A stretch of DNA of 18,636 nucleotides from an uncultured Victivallaceae bacterium (GCA_934663655.1 CAKUKT010000015.1:1-18636), one strand, 5' to 3'. Counted from the stretch's first letter, positions 1 through 7,594 are shown. Notes: a model not told the origin generated them from the sequence alone. Numbers and translations are program-made.

Positions 1-181
1 GGATTCAGAGAATTGGAAAGAGAAAATGCAGGAACAGCTTTTTCCCGTAAAGTCGGATTTCGCCTGGACGGGGCGGCGTGAACTTGCCTATTTAAAGATG
101 ATGGAGGCCATCGCCGAGGACATTGAAGATGTGTCCCGACCGGAAGACGGGGAAGAACTGCTGATTCAGATAACGTATTGA
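1..181 (+). CDS. C-terminal end of an unidentified protein (partial, 5' end outside window)
   Basis: An open frame runs from position 2 to a TGA at 179-181 and encodes 59 residues with no in-window start needed. The peptide is acidic and helix-like, with an internal TGRRELAYLKMMEAIAED stretch and an ending in ELLIQITY. I do not recognise a family. Coding character is suggested by the amphipathic composition and the absence of stops, but the fragment is short. It lies 77 bp upstream of the BRO-family gene in the same orientation, so it could belong to the same transcription unit. Confidence 0.5.
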   Translation, partial: DSENWKEKMQEQLFPVKSDFAWTGRRELAYLKMMEAIAEDIEDVSRPEDGEELLIQITY

Positions 182-258
182 GTGATGTACCATGAACCAC
201 GAGCAAATCAAGACTATCAAACATAAGGTCGTATATATTAAGGATAGAAGGCATAAAG

Positions 259-1107
259 ATGAGCGAAACGGGTAAAAAATCCCTTGTGGTCTTTCAGGAC
301 AAGACTATTCGCCGGACATTGCACAATGATGAATGGTATTTTGCCGTGGTTGATGTTGTAGCGGTTTTGACGGACAGTGTCAATCCGACGGATTACATCA
401 AAAAAATCCGTCGCCGCGATCCGATACTCGCGCAAGGGTGGGGACAAATTGTCACCCCCCTTTCCATCGAAACGGCTGGCGGGGTTCAAAAGGTGAACTG
501 TGCCAATGTCAAAGGACTGTTCCGTATCATCCAGTCCATCCCATCGCCCAAAGCAGAACCGTTCAAGCAGTGGCTGGCGCAAGTTGGCTACGACCGGGTG
601 TTGGAGATCGAAAATCCCGAACTCGCCCAGGAACGCATGAAAGAACTCTATGAGCAGAAAGGTTATCCAAAGGATTGGATTGACAAGCGGTTGCGCGGTA
701 TCGCCATTCGCCAGAATCTCACCGATGAATGGAAAGCGCGAGGCATCACCGATGAACGAGATTTTGCCATCCTTACTGCGGAAATCAGCAAGGCAACTTT
801 CGGTATGACGCCGTCTGCCTACAAAATCTACAAAGGATTGAATTCACCGAATCAAAATCTCCGCGACCATATGACAGACCTGGAACTGATTTTCACCATG
901 CTCGGCGAACGTGTCACTACGGAACTTTCCAAACAGGAAAAACCTACCTCCATGCCGGGACATAAATCGGTGGCGCAACGAGGCGGCAGGGTTGCCGGGA
1001 ATGCCAGAAAAGAGACGGAAAAAGAATTAGGGCACTCCATTATATCCGGAGAAAATCATCTCTCCAGCAATGAACTGCCTGGAATCGGAGAAAGCGAAGA
1101 TAAATGA
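259..1107 (+). CDS. BRO family / prophage antirepressor-like protein (Bro-N domain)
   Basis: The 282-residue product starts with a Bro-N-type fold (about residues 8-115): a beta-strand region with FQDKTIRRTLHNDEWYFAVV, then VVAVLTDSVNPTDYIKKIRRRD and a later PSPKAEPFKQWLAQVGYDRV block. Such domains bind DNA in phage antirepressors and baculovirus BRO proteins. The C-terminal half (about 150-280) contains ISKATFGMTPSAYKIYKGL, NLRDHMTDLELIFTMLGE and a GGRVAGNARKETEKELG segment. This arrangement is seen in chromosomal BRO/DinD-like proteins of gut bacteria. The ATG at 259 is preceded by GAAGG at a usable distance. The stop overlaps the next start as ATGA (1104-1107), so the two genes are translationally coupled. 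Family assignment is firm; the target and whether it acts in a prophage, the SOS response or regulation are unknown. Confidence 0.88.
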   Translation: MSETGKKSLVVFQDKTIRRTLHNDEWYFAVVDVVAVLTDSVNPTDYIKKIRRRDPILAQGWGQIVTPLSIETAGGVQKVNCANVKGLFRIIQSIPSPKAEPFKQWLAQVGYDRVLEIENPELAQERMKELYEQKGYPKDWIDKRLRGIAIRQNLTDEWKARGITDERDFAILTAEISKATFGMTPSAYKIYKGLNSPNQNLRDHMTDLELIFTMLGERVTTELSKQEKPTSMPGHKSVAQRGGRVAGNARKETEKELGHSIISGENHLSSNELPGIGESEDK

Positions 1108-1745
1108 GTCATAAGCAGGCCAAAGCCGCCAAACGCAAAGCAAAGCTGAAGGCGCGGAAATTTCACGCTGAGCAACATCGTCTGCACCAGAGCGGACGTA
1201 TCGCCGATGCGCTCATGGATCTGTGTGCCGATGTTCTGCCGGAGTATGTCGACGATTCCAGGGGGATCGACCTTGTCGGGCGCAATATTCTCTGGCGCAT
1301 GGGCATGGTCGCGTGGAATATCGCCGTCACCGGCCGCCGGGAGATTGATGAATCCTCTATCAATACGATGAAGCTGGATGAGGAATCCCGGAGGATGGTG
1401 CGGGATGAAGTCAACGCGCTTGTCCGGCTCAAATACAGGAAATATCCCGAACTTCGGACCTCCATTTCGAATGTATCCGCTGTCAATGCCGCCGGAGTTG
1501 CAAAGCTGAAAGTTGTTCTCGGCGATACATTCCCTGCTGTGTCCATTCCTGATTTTACCGATGAATCCGGACTTCTTACACCGGAACAACTTCTTGCCAA
1601 ACGCAAGGCATTGGGACTCTCGCAGGTTAAGTTTGCCGCCGCGCTCAACGTTTCCGTGAAGAAGGTCTCCGCATGGGAGCATGGCAAAGCCGTGCCGGAT
1701 GAGGCCGAGGTGGAAAAAATCAAAAACATGCTGACAAAGAAATGA
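1104..1745 (+). CDS. Protein with uncharacterised N-terminal domain and C-terminal XRE-type helix-turn-helix
   Basis: The product has 213 residues. Residues 1-22 are strongly basic (AKAAKRKAKLKARK), which fits nucleic-acid contact. Residues 30-150 form a helical then mixed region that I cannot assign to a family. Residues 160-210 carry a typical XRE/HigA helix-turn-helix, with LLAKRKALGLSQVKFAAALN followed by VSVKKVSAWEHGKAVPD. The start overlaps the BRO stop (ATGA), and the stop overlaps the GNAT start (ATGA at 1742-1745), so all three are probably co-translated. The layout recalls antitoxin-like regulators with a C-terminal HTH, but no toxin-like partner is evident. It may instead be a partner regulator for the BRO protein. 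Function is inferred only from the HTH. Confidence 0.75.
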   Translation: MSHKQAKAAKRKAKLKARKFHAEQHRLHQSGRIADALMDLCADVLPEYVDDSRGIDLVGRNILWRMGMVAWNIAVTGRREIDESSINTMKLDEESRRMVRDEVNALVRLKYRKYPELRTSISNVSAVNAAGVAKLKVVLGDTFPAVSIPDFTDESGLLTPEQLLAKRKALGLSQVKFAAALNVSVKKVSAWEHGKAVPDEAEVEKIKNMLTKK

Positions 1746-2272
1746 AAAACCTAGGCATAACAATTCGACACGCCGTCCCAAATGATGCTGAAGCCCTGCT
1801 GGCAATCTACGCTCCGTATGTGCGGAATACCGCCATCACCTTTGAACTGGACACCCCAAACATATCGGAATTCCAGATGCGAATATCGCATATCCAGAAA
1901 AAGTATCCATATCTGATTGCGGAGCGGAATAGTGAGATTTTCGGCTACGCCTATCTTGGTGAATTCAAAGAACGGGCCGCCTATGCTCATTCGGCGGAAG
2001 TGTCTATCTATGTCCGTATGGATTCACATGGCTGTGGAATTGGACGACAGTTGTATTCCGCATTGGAGGATGCCGCGAAACGGCAAGGCATTTTGAACCT
2101 GAATGCCTGCATTGCCTATTCCGAAATTGAAGATGAATTTCTCTCGCGTGGAAGTGTCTGTTTTCATGAGAGAATGGGTTACACGCAATGTGCGCACTTC
2201 CACAGGTGCGCCCGCAAGTTCGGACGCTGGTATGACATTATTTGGATGGAAAAACTTTTTGACAGAAGATGA
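1742..2272 (+). CDS. GNAT N-acetyltransferase, phosphinothricin acetyltransferase-like
   Basis: This 176-residue single-domain GNAT enzyme transfers an acetyl group from acetyl-CoA to an amine. The start (ITIRHAVPNDAEALLAIYAP, then VRNTAITFE) matches the PAT/YncA-type subgroup. The acetyl-CoA loop is at SHGCGIGRQLYSALE, and a late FHERMGY motif corresponds to the F-x-x-x-G-F segment of GNATs. The C-terminus (FGRWYDIIWMEK) matches the usual PAT ending. The substrate cannot be told from sequence. It follows the HTH gene with a 4-bp ATGA overlap and precedes the flavoprotein gene by 3 bp, which implies one mRNA. It carries more odd residues in the middle (CIAYSEIEDEFLSRGSVC) than typical PATs. 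Confidence 0.85.
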   Translation: MKNLGITIRHAVPNDAEALLAIYAPYVRNTAITFELDTPNISEFQMRISHIQKKYPYLIAERNSEIFGYAYLGEFKERAAYAHSAEVSIYVRMDSHGCGIGRQLYSALEDAAKRQGILNLNACIAYSEIEDEFLSRGSVCFHERMGYTQCAHFHRCARKFGRWYDIIWMEKLFDRR

Positions 2273-2275
2273 ACG

Positions 2276-2917
2276 ATGAAAGTAATAGCAATTAATGGGA
2301 GCCCCCGAAAAGACTGGAATACCGGTACTCTGCTGAAAAGCGTGCTTTCCGGTGCGGCATCCGCAGGTGCGGAGACGGAGATGATCCATCTCTACGATCT
2401 GAATTTTCGCGGCTGCGTCAGCTGCATGGCGTGCAAACTGCGCAAGGAACCGCGTCCCAGCCGCTGTGTCTTGCGCGATGACCTGACTGTTGTGCTGGAA
2501 CGGCTTCACAAGGCCGAGGTTGTGGTGCTTGGCAGTCCGATCTATTTCAGCGAAGTTTCCGGAGAAATGCGCTCGTTTTTTGAACGTTTTCTGTTCCAGT
2601 ATTTGAACTATGATGATTACAGTAAGCCGTTAAGTCCTGCGAAAAAAACAGCATGGATATTTACGATGAACGTGTCGGAGTCTATGTTTCACGATTTCGG
2701 GTATCCAGCACTCTTTCAGCGGTATGAGAACTGGATGAAACTTTATTTTGGGCATTGCGAAACATTTCTTGCCACGGACACCATGCAGGTAAAAGACTAC
2801 AGCCGCTATCATCTGGGTTGCTGGGACAGCAATGCCAAACGGCTTCGCCATGAAACAGTGTTCCCGGAGGAGTGTCGAAAAGCGTATGAATTGGGCATAA
2901 AACTGGCAAAATCATAA
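2276..2917 (+). CDS. Flavodoxin-fold NAD(P)H/FMN reductase, iron-sulfur flavoprotein-like
   Basis: The 213-residue protein opens with the FMN-phosphate loop KVIAINGSPRKDWNTGTLL, followed by the second flavodoxin motif VVVLGSPIYFSEVSGEMRSF at about residues 84-103, which contacts the isoalloxazine ring. A cysteine cluster lies at C47-x2-C50-x2-C53-x10-C64. Iron-sulfur flavoproteins have a compact CX2CX2CX4-7C cluster motif, so the spacing to the last Cys is longer here and cluster binding is uncertain. The protein probably uses FMN to pass electrons from a ferredoxin or NAD(P)H to an unknown acceptor in the cytoplasm. It sits 3 bp after the acetyltransferase and 18 bp before the arginase-family gene. 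Confidence 0.85.
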   Translation: MKVIAINGSPRKDWNTGTLLKSVLSGAASAGAETEMIHLYDLNFRGCVSCMACKLRKEPRPSRCVLRDDLTVVLERLHKAEVVVLGSPIYFSEVSGEMRSFFERFLFQYLNYDDYSKPLSPAKKTAWIFTMNVSESMFHDFGYPALFQRYENWMKLYFGHCETFLATDTMQVKDYSRYHLGCWDSNAKRLRHETVFPEECRKAYELGIKLAKS

Positions 2918-2935
2918 AAGAGGAACGCAATTATC

Positions 2936-3787
2936 ATGAAGACCATAAGACTGCTTTATCCCGATCATGTGAGCGGAGGTCTTGACACTTACTATTTTGG
3001 TGCAAATCTGTTGTCACACATTCTGCCGCGGAATGACCGGCAGCCATTGATCAAGGTTGATATTGAACCGCCCGACGGTAAAAACGAGCATGTAACAGAC
3101 GGCATCTATGCCAAGGAGCAGGTGCTTTCCGGAATCGTCAGTGCCCAGAAAATCCTAGCTGCTCAGAATCCTGACCGTGTCATCACCATCGGCGGCAACT
3201 GCCTTGTTTCACTCGCACCATTCGACTACCTGCATGGTCTTTATCCCTCCTGCGGCATCGTTTGGATTGATGCGCACCCGGATGTTTCCACCACAGCGGA
3301 TGGTTACCCATATGCTCACGCCATGGTGCTTGGAACGTTACTGGGAAGTGGAGATGCTTCACTTGCCGCCACCATGCGAAATCCGCCATTCAGTTCCAGC
3401 GACATTCTGTATGTAGGTCTGCAGGAGCTCCACGATTACCAGCGGAATTATCTGGACACGGTTAAAGTCAACTACAAGGTACAGACAAAAGAATTTATTT
3501 CCAGTGGTGAAATCAGCGCCTTTCTGAAACGTTTTTCCAGAATTCTTGTACATTTGGATGTTGACGTATTGGATGAACATTTCTTCCATTCGACTTATTT
3601 TGCCAATCCACAACTTGTTGGCGACGGCGCAGGTGGAGGCAGAATGACAATGGAAAAACTGTCCGAGATTCTGCGGCTTGTTGCAAACGAGTCCAACATC
3701 GCAGGTTTTACTATCGCCGAATATCTGCCTTTCGATGAACATCGCCTTCACAAGATGCTTGCCAATATTAAATTGTTTACAGAATGA
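2936..3787 (+). CDS. Arginase/agmatinase-family hydrolase (ureohydrolase fold) with altered metal site
   Basis: The 283-residue product shows the ureohydrolase metal-binding motifs in order: TIGGNCLVSLAP (86-94), WIDAHPDVST with D112, H114 and D116, HLDVDVLD with D208, D210 and D213, and FTIAEYLP with E262. Ureohydrolases hydrolyse guanidinium groups (arginine, agmatine, formiminoglutamate) using two Mn ions. The usual GGDHS motif is replaced by GGNC, so the first histidine ligand is a cysteine; some arginase-like subfamilies share such a change. The DAHPD form with a following DGYPYAHAMVLG segment also fits these subfamilies. The substrate is therefore uncertain. It closes the five-gene run, 18 bp after the flavoprotein. 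A GAGG lies about 12 bp upstream of the ATG. Confidence 0.85.
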   Translation: MKTIRLLYPDHVSGGLDTYYFGANLLSHILPRNDRQPLIKVDIEPPDGKNEHVTDGIYAKEQVLSGIVSAQKILAAQNPDRVITIGGNCLVSLAPFDYLHGLYPSCGIVWIDAHPDVSTTADGYPYAHAMVLGTLLGSGDASLAATMRNPPFSSSDILYVGLQELHDYQRNYLDTVKVNYKVQTKEFISSGEISAFLKRFSRILVHLDVDVLDEHFFHSTYFANPQLVGDGAGGGRMTMEKLSEILRLVANESNIAGFTIAEYLPFDEHRLHKMLANIKLFTE

Positions 3788-3977
3788 TTTTCCAATTCAC
3801 AGCAATAGCACTGCGGACATCATGCGGGGAGTTTTGAGGTGGTAGTATGCAGGAGGTGATTCTGCCGAAATGCCGACTTCATCTCGGAAATCATGCTGAA
3901 GATCGAAAATATGACAACTATCCGAGATATCCAGAAAAACGCCATCCGGCGGCAGGACGTTGCCGCACGGAGTTAAT
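3788..3977. other. Short convergent intergenic gap with a possible coding relic
   Basis: This 190-bp gap separates the plus-strand arginase gene from the convergent minus-strand HAD-Nudix gene. A plus-strand frame at 3893-3976 could encode a 27-residue peptide containing IENMTTIRDIQKNAIRRQDV and is open upstream to about 3861. It has a protein-like look but no clear ribosome binding site, so it is more likely a gene remnant than a real small gene. I see no strong hairpin followed by a T-run that would act as a terminator. Confidence 0.3.
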
Positions 3978-5225
3978 TCAGTCGAAAACGGGCTGCCAGT
4001 CCGATGCGGCGGCCGCGTCGAAGCACATCCGGATCTGCGCGGCGGTGTTCTTCTCCTCCGCCAGTTGCGGCAGTTCGTCTCTGCCGAAATACGCGCAGCC
4101 GGTCGTTTCGAGGTTTTCCCGGAATTCACCGCCGATCAATCCGCAGAGAACAAAGACCTTGCAGACGCCGTAGGCGTAGGGCGGAGGATTGTGCCGATTG
4201 CGGTCCTGCACCGCGAGCAGCCGCAGCGCGGCGACGGTCAGGCCGGCTTCTTCACGAACCTCCTTTTCCGTATTGGAACGGATCGATTCATTCACATCCA
4301 CCCAGCCGCCGGGGAGCGACCAGCGGCCGTCATTCTCCCGAACCAGCAGGATTTTTCCGTCCCGGAAAATCGCCGCGCGCGTATCGAGCTTCGGTGTCTG
4401 AAAGCCGTGTTCGGAGCAGAAAAGTTCCTTCACTTTTTCCAGCGGTATCTCCGACTTTACCGCGAGCATCTCCGCCGCGATCTCCCGGATACGCTGAAAG
4501 CGCTCCCGATCGAACGGATCGCGGGAGTAGGTTACTCCCGCCTGGCCGATGAATTGGAGTTCCATCGCCCATTTCAGATACGGCAGACGGCCAAGCGGAT
4601 CGTCCCCGTCGAGGCGCGGCGCGACCTCTTGCGGCACAGCGAAGTAATACTCTGCCCGAATGCTTTGCGGCGAATCCGCTCCCCAGACAGCCAGTCCGAA
4701 AGCGACACCGGCTCCAGCAGCGCATTGCGCATCATGGATCGTGTCGCCGATGTAAAGCGTCTGTTCCGGGCGGATTCCGGCACGGCGCAGGAGTTCCAGC
4801 AGCGGCTCCGGATCAGGTTTGTGCCGGGCTGTCTGATCGGCGGTCACGATCAGTTCCGGCTCAAAATAATGAGCTTGCGGGAAAGCTAACTCCAATTCAC
4901 ACCGATCTTTCGACGTGACGATTCCCAGCCGCACACCGTCATCCCGCAACTGTCGCAGCATCTCCTCCGTACCCGGAAACGGCCGGATTTCATCCGAATG
5001 GCGCATAATCTCCTCATTCCAGCAGCGTTGAACTTCCCCGGTGTCGGAGATGCTCAGCCGGCGCGCAGCATCTTCGATAGAGAGGCCCCATGAAAATTTC
5101 AGTTCGGAGAACTTATACGATCTACCGGTCACCTTTCGCAGCACATTCCGGAAGGTAGTCAGGATAACCGTCTCCGAATCCAGCAGAGTTCCGTCGAGAT
5201 CGAAAACCACGCATCGATATTTCAT
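3978..5225 (-). CDS. Bifunctional HAD-family phosphatase / Nudix hydrolase fusion
   Basis: The product has 415 residues. Residues 1-205 form a HAD phosphatase of the phosphoglycolate phosphatase type: motif I VVFDLDGTLLDSE (nucleophile D9, acid D11), motif II VTS (T104), motif III K136 in HKPDP, and motif IV GDTIHD (160-165). Residues 215-415 form a YjhB-like Nudix enzyme: a helical N-terminal piece (YLKWAMELQFIGQAGVTYSRD), then a Nudix box G307-x5-E313-x7-KEVREEAGL (321-329), with Lys replacing the usual Arg. HAD enzymes remove phosphate from small molecules; YjhB-type Nudix enzymes split ADP-ribose-like dinucleotides. The fused protein could cut a nucleoside diphosphate derivative and then dephosphorylate the product (inference). 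An earlier in-frame ATG at 5231 overlaps the MFS stop, but AGGAG sits 8 nt from the ATG at 5225, which I prefer. It is last in the ROK-MFS operon. Confidence 0.9.
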   Translation of the reverse strand: MKYRCVVFDLDGTLLDSETVILTTFRNVLRKVTGRSYKFSELKFSWGLSIEDAARRLSISDTGEVQRCWNEEIMRHSDEIRPFPGTEEMLRQLRDDGVRLGIVTSKDRCELELAFPQAHYFEPELIVTADQTARHKPDPEPLLELLRRAGIRPEQTLYIGDTIHDAQCAAGAGVAFGLAVWGADSPQSIRAEYYFAVPQEVAPRLDGDDPLGRLPYLKWAMELQFIGQAGVTYSRDPFDRERFQRIREIAAEMLAVKSEIPLEKVKELFCSEHGFQTPKLDTRAAIFRDGKILLVRENDGRWSLPGGWVDVNESIRSNTEKEVREEAGLTVAALRLLAVQDRNRHNPPPYAYGVCKVFVLCGLIGGEFRENLETTGCAYFGRDELPQLAEEKNTAAQIRMCFDAAAASDWQPVFD

Positions 5226-5227
5226 AT

Positions 5228-6385
5228 TCATTTTCTCCTAAGTTGAGGCGTTTGAAAACGGCAAAGCAGAAAAAACAGTGCCAGCGGCACAATCATCACT
5301 CCGGCGGCCGCGATCGGAAGTTCCCGCAAGGTCATTCCGGCCGACAGCAGCACCGCTCCGATCCATGCGCCGAGCGCATTCCCGAGGTTGAAGGCGCTCT
5401 GATTGAAACTCGAAGCCAGATTCGGCACGCCCGAGGCATGGTTGACCATCAGTGTCTGCAGCAGCGGACAGATCGCGAAAGCGGCGATACCCCACAGAAA
5501 CAGTACTCCGGCCGTCAGCAGCCCGGAAGCGATGCTGAACCGCATCAGCACCAGAATTCCCGTTGTGGTCAGGATCAGCAACAGCAACGATTTCAGAAGG
5601 CTGCGGTCTCCGAGCCGCCCTCCAAGCAGACTGCCGATGGAGAGCCCGAAGCCGAGCAGAAACAGCACCCACGCGACCCGCGCCGGGGCGATCCCGGAGA
5701 CCTCCTCCAACAGCGGGGTAATGTAGGCGAAAACCACGAACAGACTTGCGGAGGTCGCCACCGAAAGACTCAGGGGCAGGAACACGGCCGGCCGCCCCAG
5801 TTCCCTGATTTCGTCAAGCGCCCTGACCGCGTGCATCGGAATATTTCCGGGAGCCAGCGTCGCCAGCGCCGCCAATGCGGCGATTCCGATCGCACTCACG
5901 ACATGGAAAGTCGAACGCCAGCCGAGGTAATGGCCGATCAGCGTGCCGAAGGGAACGCCGAGGACATTGGCCAGCGATACTCCCATGAACACCAGCGCCA
6001 CCGCCTGCGTCTTCCGGTTCGCCGGAGCCAGCCCGATCGCAACCACCGACGCGATGCCGAAGTAGGTGCCGTGGCAGAGCGCCGTCAGAATCCGGGCGGC
6101 CAGCAGCATGGCGTAGCTGCCGGAAACCGCACACAGGAGGTTGCCCAGAATGAACATCCCAACCAGCCCCAGCAATGTTCCCCGGCGAGGAAAACCCGCC
6201 GTCAGCAGAGTCAGCACCGGCGCTCCGATCACCACGCCCATAGCGTAGGCGGAGACCAGAAGTCCGGCCTGAGGAATGGTCACGTTCAAATTTTCTGCTA
6301 CATCCGGCAGCAGCCCCATGATTACGTATTCACTGGTGCCGATTCCGAATGCGGCGAGCGTCAGAGCAAAAATTGCGCGCGACAT
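5228..6385 (-). CDS. MFS transporter, DHA1 / AraJ-like efflux family
   Basis: The 385-residue, highly hydrophobic protein has about 12 predicted membrane helices. The first helix region, FALTLAAFGIGTSEYVIMGL, followed by LNVTIPQAGLLVSAYAMG, is the signature of AraJ/YdhP/NepI-type proton-driven exporters. A central LARILTALCHGTYFGIASV helix, an ANRKTQAVALVFMG loop and a C-terminal NLASSFNQSAFNLGNALGAW helix are all typical. Family members export sugars, nucleosides or drugs, so the substrate is open. Next to a nucleoside hydrolase and a Nudix enzyme, a nucleoside-like substrate is a reasonable inference. It starts 15 bp after the ROK gene with GGGAGACGGAAAG before the ATG, and its stop abuts the HAD-Nudix start. 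Confidence 0.9.
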   Translation of the reverse strand: MSRAIFALTLAAFGIGTSEYVIMGLLPDVAENLNVTIPQAGLLVSAYAMGVVIGAPVLTLLTAGFPRRGTLLGLVGMFILGNLLCAVSGSYAMLLAARILTALCHGTYFGIASVVAIGLAPANRKTQAVALVFMGVSLANVLGVPFGTLIGHYLGWRSTFHVVSAIGIAALAALATLAPGNIPMHAVRALDEIRELGRPAVFLPLSLSVATSASLFVVFAYITPLLEEVSGIAPARVAWVLFLLGFGLSIGSLLGGRLGDRSLLKSLLLLILTTTGILVLMRFSIASGLLTAGVLFLWGIAAFAICPLLQTLMVNHASGVPNLASSFNQSAFNLGNALGAWIGAVLLSAGMTLRELPIAAAGVMIVPLALFFLLCRFQTPQLRRK

Positions 6386-6400
6386 CTTTCCGTCTCCCGG

Positions 6401-7414
6401 TCAATCTTCATTTCCGACGGCGTAAAACCGCCGCCGGGCAAAATCCAGCAGTCCGGCTGAGTTGTCCGCCAGATGGTCCTCCCGGAATACCAGATGCGGC
6501 AGAAACTCATGGCGGAACATCTTTTCGCATTTTTCCAGAAGATACCGCCGCTCCTCCGCCGGGAAAATCTTCCCGGCGATCACCACCTGCTGCGGGTCAA
6601 GCAGCGCGGTGATCGGGCGAAGCATGGCCCAGACCAGTTCCGCCATGGCGTGCGGACGGTTCCGAAGCCGTTCCTCCAGCTCCTCGCGGGGCAGGTTTTC
6701 GATGAACATGACTTCTCCGGCAAATCCGCGCGAGCCTCTCAGCAGTTCGCCGCCGATCACCAATCCGCAACCGGGCATGCTTTCTTCCGGAATGCCGATG
6801 TAAGCGATATCCGCCTTGCGGCAGGAGAGCCCGGAAGCATATCCCCAGGCCGCCAGATTGATATCGTTTTCCACCGCAACCGGAATGCCGAACTCCCTTT
6901 GAATCTCCGGCCCCAGCTCCAGGCCGTTCAAGATGGGCCAGGTGGCCCAGTTCACGGTTTTTCCGTGATAGACAACTCCCGGATAAGAGATGGCGATGCT
7001 GCCGATCCGCGGATGTTCCCGAACCAGTTCTCCGAGCGTCGCCAGCAACGCCTCAAGCGTAAGGCTCCGCGCAGAGTATTCCACGGTGCGGACGGTTTCG
7101 CCGCCGGAGTCGACGAGGGAGGCCGTAACCCCCTGCGCCCCGCGGCTGTTGTCGATTCTCACCAGCAGGAACAGCACGAACCGCCGGTTGTAGCGGAACC
7201 GGCGGGCGGGGCGGCCCCCCTTCGGATCGGCGAGGGAAAGTTCGGCGGCTTCCCCCGTGGCGAGCATCTCCATCAGGATTTTCCGGCACGTCGCCGTACT
7301 GAGCCCGGTCCGGGCGGACAGCGTGTCCTTGGTCCACGCTTCTCCGGCCAGCATCGCCCGGCGGACCAGGTTGGTGTTGATCTTTTTGATCTGTGCGGTA
7401 TCGCCTCCGGTCAT
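6401..7414 (-). CDS. ROK-family transcriptional regulator (NagC/Mlc/XylR type)
   Basis: The 337-residue protein has an N-terminal winged helix-turn-helix (about residues 10-72, with EAWTKDTLSARTGLSTATCR and GGRPARRFRYN) and a ROK sugar-kinase-like domain. ROK features include SIAISYPGVV, the catalytic-loop motif VENDINLAAWG (181-191) and GCGLVIGGELLRGSRGFAGE (215-234). The Cys-rich zinc motif that normally follows FAGE is missing, as it also is in the paralogue at 15853. The frame extends to a TTG at 7429, but the ATG at 7414 has GAGGAGG 6 nt upstream and is the better start. It leads a minus-strand operon with the MFS and HAD-Nudix genes. A 25-bp palindrome over its own -35 box implies autoregulation. 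The inducer is presumably a sugar or sugar derivative. Confidence 0.9.
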   Translation of the reverse strand: MTGGDTAQIKKINTNLVRRAMLAGEAWTKDTLSARTGLSTATCRKILMEMLATGEAAELSLADPKGGRPARRFRYNRRFVLFLLVRIDNSRGAQGVTASLVDSGGETVRTVEYSARSLTLEALLATLGELVREHPRIGSIAISYPGVVYHGKTVNWATWPILNGLELGPEIQREFGIPVAVENDINLAAWGYASGLSCRKADIAYIGIPEESMPGCGLVIGGELLRGSRGFAGEVMFIENLPREELEERLRNRPHAMAELVWAMLRPITALLDPQQVVIAGKIFPAEERRYLLEKCEKMFRHEFLPHLVFREDHLADNSAGLLDFARRRFYAVGNED

Positions 7415-7430
7415 GAACTGCCTCCTCAAA

Positions 7431-7458
7431 ACTATATTTCATACTTTATTTTAGTCAA
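7431..7458 (-). promoter_or_regulatory. Promoter of the ROK-MFS-HAD/Nudix operon
   Basis: On the minus strand there is TTGACT (7453-7458), a 16-bp spacer and TATAGT (7431-7436), close to a sigma-70 promoter. It lies just upstream of the GAGGAGG site and the ATG at 7414, leaving a very short leader. The -35 box is the centre of the palindrome at 7443-7467. Confidence 0.6.
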
Positions 7459-7467
7459 AATAAAAGT
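7443..7467. promoter_or_regulatory. Probable ROK operator (25-bp inverted repeat)
   Basis: The two arms ACTTTATTTTA and AAAATAAAAGT flank a short GTC centre and are nearly perfect reverse complements; one arm has an extra T/A. The TTATTTT...AAAATAA form resembles operators of NagC/Mlc-type ROK repressors. Its position exactly over the -35 box of the regulator's own promoter fits repression of the ROK operon. It also lies 70 bp upstream of the nucleoside hydrolase promoter, so a role there is possible. Confidence 0.6.
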
Positions 7468-7536
7468 AAAGATACATGTTGTTTCACAAAAATCAAGTGA
7501 AATAATCGGGAATGCCGGAGTTTTTCCGAAAAACAG

Positions 7537-7565
7537 TTGACAACCCGTGCGTGAAGTGTTATTCT
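7537..7565 (+). promoter_or_regulatory. Promoter of the nucleoside hydrolase gene
   Basis: TTGACA (7537-7542), a 17-bp spacer and TATTCT (7560-7565) form a near-consensus sigma-70 promoter. Transcription would start near 7572, about 23 nt before the ATG at 7595. It is divergent from the ROK operon promoter. Confidence 0.65.
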
Positions 7566-7594
7566 ACAAAAAAATAATCCGAAACAAGTGAACC

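Noticed and set aside
192..275. 27-residue plus-strand ORF (MNHEQIKTIKHK...) overlapping the BRO start
   Set aside because: No ribosome binding site, ends inside the BRO gene, and no recognisable family; likely chance.
5243..6460. 405-residue plus-strand frame opposite the MFS gene
   Set aside because: Very high Arg/Gln/His content and no motifs; it is the antisense shadow of a GC-rich membrane protein gene.
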